This document shows, piece after piece, positions 23,419 to 28,460 of a stretch of 28,460 bases of DNA (its first letter is position 1; every line of letters begins with the position of its first letter). Made by a program: the position numbers and the translations under genes. The notes under the pieces are model-generated. The model was not told where the DNA came from. It did no database searches and was given only the letters and a program-made list of their open reading frames with translations. Source of the stretch: an uncultured Atopobium sp. (lineage in GTDB: Bacteria; Actinomycetota; Coriobacteriia; Coriobacteriales; Atopobiaceae); assembly GCA_916720465.1 (NCBI GenBank), contig CAKARF010000003.1, positions 1 through 28,460 of the forward strand, read 5' to 3'.

Positions 23419-26157
23419 TTACTTTGCCTCAGCCCAATTGGAACCATAGCTGACATCGGCAATTAGAGGAACACGCAGGGTAACAACGTCTTCCATGGTC
23501 TCTTTTACTAGTTTAGAGACTGTCTCAATCTCTGACTCAGGAACTTCCAAGTCAAGTTCGTCGTGAATCTGAAGAATCAGCTTTGATGCAAGACCTTCAT
23601 CACGCAGGCGTTTCTCGACATTAATCATTGCAATTTTGATAATATCGGCAGCACTTCCCTGCATAGGGTGATTCATAGCAGTGCGCTCGCCAAAGGCAAT
23701 TAGCTGACGATTTGACTGGTTAAACTCTCTAATGTGGCGCTTACGGCCGTACATGGTAACCGCATAACCAGTCTCGTGAGCGGTGCGGACGGAATCATCC
23801 AGATAGGCACGAACGCCAGGATAGGCGTCAAAGTAGCGGTCAATCATCTCTTGCGCTTCCTTGCGGGAAATCTTCAGAGACGTTGCCAGACCAAAGGCCT
23901 GCTGACCATAGACAATGCCAAAGTTAACTGCCTTAGCGCGACTGCGAAGTGCTGGGGTAACCTCTTCAACAGGTACACCAAAGACGCGTGCAGCTGTTGC
24001 TGCATGGAAGTCAGCACCAGAGTTAAATGCTGCTACCAGGTGCTCGTCAGCAGAGAGGTGCGCGAGCAGGCGAAGCTCAATCTGGGAGTAGTCGCAGGCG
24101 AGAAAAACGCTGCCCTCGGGAACGGTAAAGGCCGTGCGGACACGATGTCCCAGCTCAGAACGGGTAGGAATGTTCTGCAGGTTTGGATCGGAGCTGGAAA
24201 GCCTGCCTGTTGCAGCTACGGTCTGATTGAATGTGGTGTGGATACGCTTATCGCCACGAATAAGCGCAGGAAGCGCATCAAGATAGGTTGATTTGATCTT
24301 GGCGCGCTCACGGTACTCAAGAACGTCAGCAACAATCTGGTACTCCTGTGCCAGATCTCCAAGCACCTTTGCGTTGGTGGAGTAAAAACCAGTGCGTGTC
24401 TTTTTGAGGCCATAAGTTGGAAGCTTGAGCACGTCAAACAAGATATGAGAAAGCTGGCTTGGAGAATCCAAGTTGAAATCCTCGCCTGCTGTCTGGTGAA
24501 TACTTGCCACGCGCCGCGCAATATCTTCACCCAGCTCCGAAGACTGCTTAGCGAGCTCTTGAGGATCAACGTAGAGACCGCGACGCTCCATCGCAGCAAG
24601 TACTGGCAAAAGTTGCATCTCCAGAGAAGTAAAGAGTTCCAAGGAACCATCATCTTCAAGCTTTTTAGTCAGCACAGGCACAAGAGCCCTAGCAGCTACA
24701 GCTCTTAGTGCTGCAGCAGGAATCTCGTCCGTTGGCTCAGGAAGCTCAGAGCCAAAGTACAGCTCAACCAAGCCGTTAATATCAAAACTTGAACGATCAG
24801 ATTCAAGCAGATAGGCAGCAACACCCGTATCAAAGAGGCAATCGGAATCAATGGTCTCAATATCCAGTTTCTGTGGCTCAGATGAATCAACAGGGCTTAC
24901 CTCGTGAAGCAACGCCTTGACATCGTCTGCAGCAACACGGGCTTCTCGCAAAATACGAAGCAGTGCTGCGGTGGCGTTTTCTCCTTCAAATTTGAGGAGT
25001 GCCTTTTCTGTAGACACCCAAAGTGTGCGAGAAAGGCTAAAGAGCGCTCCAGCATCGGCAGCAGAGTCTTCTGCAACACCGATCCACTCTTGGTTCTCAA
25101 GAGCAGTGGTCAGAGCAGCAGATGCGTCTCCTGCCTGCAAATACTCTGACGGAATAGGAAGCGCAGGTGTAGCAGAGGCGGTTTGTGCAACTGCGCCAGC
25201 GGCAGACCCACCAGCCATACGAGCAAGCCTTGAGGTCATGCCCGTAAAGCCCAAAGCCGAGAAAGCCTTGACCACGTCATTTGGATCAAATGTTGGGAAC
25301 TGAGCATCGTCCAGGTTGATATCAAGTGGTGCATCAGTGCGAATAGTAGCAACCTTACGGGAGAGCAGAGCGTCATCAATATGAGCGCGAAGGTTTTCTC
25401 CCACCTTACCCTTGACCTCGTCAGCATGGGCAATAACCTCGTCAAGCGAGCCATACTCAACAATCAGAGCAGCAGCTTTCTTAGGGCCAATTCCAGGAAC
25501 ACCCGGAATGTTGTCAGAAGAATCTCCCTTAAGGCCATAGAAATCTGGGACAAGCTCTGGCGTAATACCAGCGTAGAGATCTGCCACAGTCTCTGGCGTC
25601 ATAATTGAGACGTCGGAGACGCCTTTGCGCGTAGAAACAATCTTGACGTTTTCTGTGGAAAGCTGGTACATATCGCGGTCACCCGTGAAGAGCAGCATCT
25701 GGTAACCCTCAGCCTCACCACGGCGGGCAAGGGTGCCCAAGATGTCATCGCCCTCCCAGCCTTCAAGCTGGCAGACAGGAACATCAAGCGTCTTGAGCAG
25801 CTCCTTGACTATGGGAAACTGTGCATGCAAAGCGGGGTCCATCGGAGGACGCTGAGCCTTGTACTGAGGCAACATATCAATGCGAACCTGTGGCTTGCCC
25901 TTATCAAACGCACAAATAACACCATCTGGCGAGAAGGACTCAACAAGCTTGATAAACATGTTGAAGAAGCCAAAGAGCGCGCCGGTTGGCGTACCATCTG
26001 GTGCTGCCATTGGCTGACGGATTGCATGGAATGCTCGGTGCATGAGCGAGTTTCCGTCAATAACAGCAATGGTTCTACGTGGTTTAGCTGCACTTTCTTT
26101 AGTTGATGCAACCTCGTTTTGATCTGTAGTATCAACTGGCATAGTAGTATCAGACAT
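23419..26157 (-). CDS. polA: DNA polymerase I
   Basis: This 912-residue repair and gap-filling polymerase has an N-terminal 5' nuclease domain (about 27-310: VIDGNSLMHRAFHAI, EGWEGDDILG, TGDRDMYQL, GDSSDNIPGVPGIGPKKAA). A middle region follows where the 3'-5' exonuclease acids are largely missing (the first strand reads IGVAEDSAAD), so proofreading is probably absent. The polymerase domain has motif A DYSQIELR (Asp689), motif B RSRAKAVNFGIVYGQ and motif C QIHDELDLEV (His865, Asp866). The start ATG has AGAGGAG five bases upstream. A TACAAT -10 candidate lies at 26187-26192. Loss of the exonuclease centre is common in Gram-positive PolA. Confidence 0.97.
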   Translation of the reverse strand: MSDTTMPVDTTDQNEVASTKESAAKPRRTIAVIDGNSLMHRAFHAIRQPMAAPDGTPTGALFGFFNMFIKLVESFSPDGVICAFDKGKPQVRIDMLPQYKAQRPPMDPALHAQFPIVKELLKTLDVPVCQLEGWEGDDILGTLARRGEAEGYQMLLFTGDRDMYQLSTENVKIVSTRKGVSDVSIMTPETVADLYAGITPELVPDFYGLKGDSSDNIPGVPGIGPKKAAALIVEYGSLDEVIAHADEVKGKVGENLRAHIDDALLSRKVATIRTDAPLDINLDDAQFPTFDPNDVVKAFSALGFTGMTSRLARMAGGSAAGAVAQTASATPALPIPSEYLQAGDASAALTTALENQEWIGVAEDSAADAGALFSLSRTLWVSTEKALLKFEGENATAALLRILREARVAADDVKALLHEVSPVDSSEPQKLDIETIDSDCLFDTGVAAYLLESDRSSFDINGLVELYFGSELPEPTDEIPAAALRAVAARALVPVLTKKLEDDGSLELFTSLEMQLLPVLAAMERRGLYVDPQELAKQSSELGEDIARRVASIHQTAGEDFNLDSPSQLSHILFDVLKLPTYGLKKTRTGFYSTNAKVLGDLAQEYQIVADVLEYRERAKIKSTYLDALPALIRGDKRIHTTFNQTVAATGRLSSSDPNLQNIPTRSELGHRVRTAFTVPEGSVFLACDYSQIELRLLAHLSADEHLVAAFNSGADFHAATAARVFGVPVEEVTPALRSRAKAVNFGIVYGQQAFGLATSLKISRKEAQEMIDRYFDAYPGVRAYLDDSVRTAHETGYAVTMYGRKRHIREFNQSNRQLIAFGERTAMNHPMQGSAADIIKIAMINVEKRLRDEGLASKLILQIHDELDLEVPESEIETVSKLVKETMEDVVTLRVPLIADVSYGSNWAEAK

Positions 26158-26404
26158 ACCTGCTCCTCTTAGTTTTTTGTGCTTCTATTGTACTAAGACT
26201 TCCTCTGCTTATGCGCGCCAGAGCCCATGGAAACAAAGCCCACATCTCTTCTGGCAGCAGCTAAAATTTTTTGTAATCGTTATGTTTCTGTTTGCATCCT
26301 CGCCACTCTGACTCTGCCAAACGTGCGAAAATAACAACCAACATACCGTGCCCAGCACGCGAGAAAACAGACTAACTGCCAGCATTTACCCACAAGGAGG
26401 GGCT
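26158..26404. other. Intergenic region between polA and glnN
   Basis: This 247-base spacer separates the divergent polA and glnN genes. It holds a TACAAT -10 candidate for polA (26187-26192, minus) without a good -35, a short AAAATTTTTT tract, and the perfect AAGGAGG of glnN (26394-26400). I see no convincing glnN promoter, RNA gene or riboswitch. It is the longest stretch without a coding sequence in the window. Confidence 0.6.
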
Positions 26405-28460
26405 GTGGCTCACGACAAAGTTTCTCAGGAATTTGGCTCACTTCTCTTTACCGACGCAGATATGCAAGAACGTCTGCCAAGGCCAACGTACAAGAAACTT
26501 CGTAGTGTCATCCAGGACGGCAAACCGCTTGACCTCGACATTGCAAACGAGGTTGCGCATGCCATGAAAGAGTGGGCTCTTGAAAAAGGTGCTACTCACT
26601 TCACGCACTGGTTCCAGCCTCTCACAGGTATTACTTCCGAGAAGCACGACAGCTTTATGACTCCTCAGGGAAACGGCACCATTTTGATGTCCTTCTCCGG
26701 AAAAGAGCTGGTACAGGGCGAGCCTGACGCATCAAGCTTCCCTTCTGGTGGTCTTCGAGCCACGTTTGAGGCTCGTGGTTACACGGTTTGGGATCCTGCA
26801 AGTCCAACCTTCATCAAAGACGAGGTTCTCTGCATTCCAACTGCATTTATTTCATACACGGGAGAAGCGCTGGATAAGCGCACTCCTCTGCTTCGTTCCC
26901 AGGTTGCCCTAGAGAAGCAGGCCAAGCGTGTTCTTGCACTCTTTGGACAAGAGCCTTCTCGCGTTGTTACAAACATTGGCCCTGAGCAGGAGTACTTCCT
27001 TATCAAAGAGGAAGACTTTGAGCAGCGTCCTGACCTTATTCTGTGTGGTCGTACCCTCTTTGGTTGCGAACCAAGCAAGGGTCAGGAACTTGACGAGCAC
27101 TACTTTGGCGCTATTCGTCCAACCGTCAACAACTTCATGAAAGAACTTGATGACGAGCTCTGGAAGCTAGGCATTCCTGCAAAAACCAAGCATAACGAGG
27201 TTGCTCCTTGCCAGCATGAGCTTGCACCTGTCTTTGAGCAGGGAGCACTTGCTATTGACAACAACCTCCTGACTATGGAGAAGCTCAAGCTTCTTGCACC
27301 TCATCACGGCCTTGCCTGCCTTGAGCACGAGAAGCCCTTTGAGTACGTCAATGGCTCTGGTAAGCACGACAACTGGTCGCTCTCCGCAGATGACGAGAAC
27401 CTGCTTGAGCCTGGCGATAAACCTGGCGAAAACCTCCGCTTCCTGGTCTTCCTTGCATGCCTTGTTGCCGCTGTTGACTCTCATGCAGACCTTCTGCGCA
27501 TGTCGGTTGCATCTGCTGGAAACGATCACCGTCTTGGCGCAAATGAGGCTCCACCTGCGATTGTCTCAGTCTTCTTAGGCGCCGCACTTTCTGTAATTGT
27601 CGATGATCTTATCACTGGCTCTGATGTTCACGGTGCAAAGCGCACTCGCATGGACCTTGGCGTACCAACACTACCTGCAGTCCTTAGGGACAACACAGAC
27701 AGAAACCGTACCAGCCCCTTTGCGTTTACTGGTAACAAGTTTGAGTTCCGTATGTGCGGCAGTCAGCAGAACCTCTCTGATCCTAACGTCATTTTGAACA
27801 CCATTGTTGCCGAGCAGTGTGACCGCTTTGCAAACGATCTTGAAGATGCTTCTGAAGAGAACTTCACTAAGGAAGCTTTAAGGTGGGTTATTGATACCTT
27901 CAAAGCTCACGAGCGCATCCTCTTTGAGGGCAATGGTTACTCAGGCGATTGGGAGAAACTTGCCGAGGAGCGCGGTCTACCAAACCTCCGCACCACCCCC
28001 GAGGCGCTTCCTGCAATGGTTGCTCCAGAGAATATTGAGCTCTTTGAGCGCTACGGCGTTCTTTCTCAGGCAGAAGCACAGGCTCGCTACATTGCAAAGG
28101 CTGAGCAGTACGCTAAGGTTCTTAACATTGAGGCTCGTTCTATGCTGTATATGACGCGCCACATGTATCTGCCTGCCCTCTTTACCTACTCAAGTGATGT
28201 AGCCTCTTCAGTTGCTGCTAAGCAGGCTATTGGTATTAAGAGCGCCGCAGAAACAGAGATTGTTGAGAAGCTCACTGCAGGCATTGACGAGATTTACGCA
28301 GCTACCAACAGCCTTGATGAGATCAATACCACCGCTCACCAGATGAAGGATCAGCCGCAGGAGCAGTGCGAATACTACTGCAATGAAGTTCTTCCTGCTA
28401 TGGCTCGCCTGCGCAGCGCCGTTGACTCCATGGAGCTCATCTGCGGACACGACTGGTGGC
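26405..28460 (+). CDS. glnN: Glutamine synthetase type III (3' end cut by window)
   Basis: This enzyme makes glutamine from glutamate, ammonia and ATP. The start is GTG 26405, with AAGGAGG four bases upstream; translation begins MAHDKVSQEFGSLLF. The visible 685 residues match type III synthetases, which run to about 700 or more. Seen are THWFQPLTG, GPEQEYFL, AKTKHNEVAPCQHELAPVF, GSGKHDNWSLS, GNDHRLGANEAPPAIVS and NRTSPFAFTGNKFEFR, then a helical C-terminal part ending CGHDWW. Type III enzymes form dodecamers and share little sequence with GlnA types I and II. No stop is reached; about ten residues should remain. No neighbouring nitrogen regulator is visible. Confidence 0.95.
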   Translation, partial: MAHDKVSQEFGSLLFTDADMQERLPRPTYKKLRSVIQDGKPLDLDIANEVAHAMKEWALEKGATHFTHWFQPLTGITSEKHDSFMTPQGNGTILMSFSGKELVQGEPDASSFPSGGLRATFEARGYTVWDPASPTFIKDEVLCIPTAFISYTGEALDKRTPLLRSQVALEKQAKRVLALFGQEPSRVVTNIGPEQEYFLIKEEDFEQRPDLILCGRTLFGCEPSKGQELDEHYFGAIRPTVNNFMKELDDELWKLGIPAKTKHNEVAPCQHELAPVFEQGALAIDNNLLTMEKLKLLAPHHGLACLEHEKPFEYVNGSGKHDNWSLSADDENLLEPGDKPGENLRFLVFLACLVAAVDSHADLLRMSVASAGNDHRLGANEAPPAIVSVFLGAALSVIVDDLITGSDVHGAKRTRMDLGVPTLPAVLRDNTDRNRTSPFAFTGNKFEFRMCGSQQNLSDPNVILNTIVAEQCDRFANDLEDASEENFTKEALRWVIDTFKAHERILFEGNGYSGDWEKLAEERGLPNLRTTPEALPAMVAPENIELFERYGVLSQAEAQARYIAKAEQYAKVLNIEARSMLYMTRHMYLPALFTYSSDVASSVAAKQAIGIKSAAETEIVEKLTAGIDEIYAATNSLDEINTTAHQMKDQPQEQCEYYCNEVLPAMARLRSAVDSMELICGHDWW

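Noticed and set aside
24445..24708. Plus-strand open frames inside polA
   Set aside because: Short antisense frames without ribosome binding sites, opposite clear polymerase motifs.
26255..26305. Possible GlnR-like nitrogen box (GTAAT-N6-GTTTC) upstream of glnN
   Set aside because: The match to the actinobacterial GlnR consensus is poor in the second half-site and no GlnR is known from this window.
1..28460. tRNA, rRNA, CRISPR, insertion sequence or prophage features
   Set aside because: I saw no T-loop/CCA patterns, repeat-spacer arrays, transposase or phage motifs by reading; a covariance-model scan was not possible.

Overview
The window looks like chromosomal core DNA of an actinobacterium of the class Coriobacteriia, most likely the Atopobium/Lancefieldella/Olsenella group. 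This is an inference from the moderate GC content, an archaeal-style topoisomerase I, a type III glutamine synthetase, strong AAGGAGG-type ribosome binding sites, and the gene order tmk-holB-ricT-queD. No tRNA, rRNA, insertion sequence, prophage or CRISPR array was seen, and no gene-free stretch exceeds 300 bases (the longest is about 245 bases, before glnN).

Positions 1-3696 hold a Bce-like antimicrobial-peptide sensing and detoxification module: an ABC ATPase at the left edge (its permease would lie outside the window), an intramembrane-sensing histidine kinase and an OmpR-type regulator. A divergent two-domain acetyltransferase (ElaA-like plus PaiA-like) splits the module. Between the ATPase and the acetyltransferase lie 11-bp-spaced direct repeats that look like response-regulator sites. 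The regulator and kinase genes sit directly behind metG-rsmA-tatD, so housekeeping transcription may run into them.

Positions 3718-13182 are minus-strand housekeeping genes in tight blocks: tatD-rsmA-metG (tRNA charging, 16S rRNA dimethylation, a TatD nuclease), rsmI plus a degenerate GH5-like glycosidase, and queD-ricT-holB-tmk (queuosine precursor, RNA-maturation cofactor, clamp-loader delta', thymidylate kinase). Several neighbours are coupled by TAATG or TGATG overlaps.

Positions 13371-18583 hold topA (archaeal type), tatC and a tatA/B gene, preceded by an orphan STAS antagonist and a membrane TPR protein. A 12-bp hairpin with a U-rich tail separates STAS from tatA/B.

Positions 18607-26157 carry a MocR-fold aspartate aminotransferase, a small protein of unknown function, nhaA, degV (plus strand, with a strong terminator), rnhA and polA. 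From 26405 the plus strand encodes a type III glutamine synthetase with a GTG start, cut by the window end about ten residues before its expected stop.

The most interesting points are the GH5-like protein that has lost its catalytic nucleophile but is translationally coupled to rsmI, the acetyltransferase fusion inside the Bce-like locus with its putative regulator sites, the archaeal-type TopA, and a strongly over-represented octamer (GGCGAGAA/TTCTCGCC) that also forms an intergenic hairpin.
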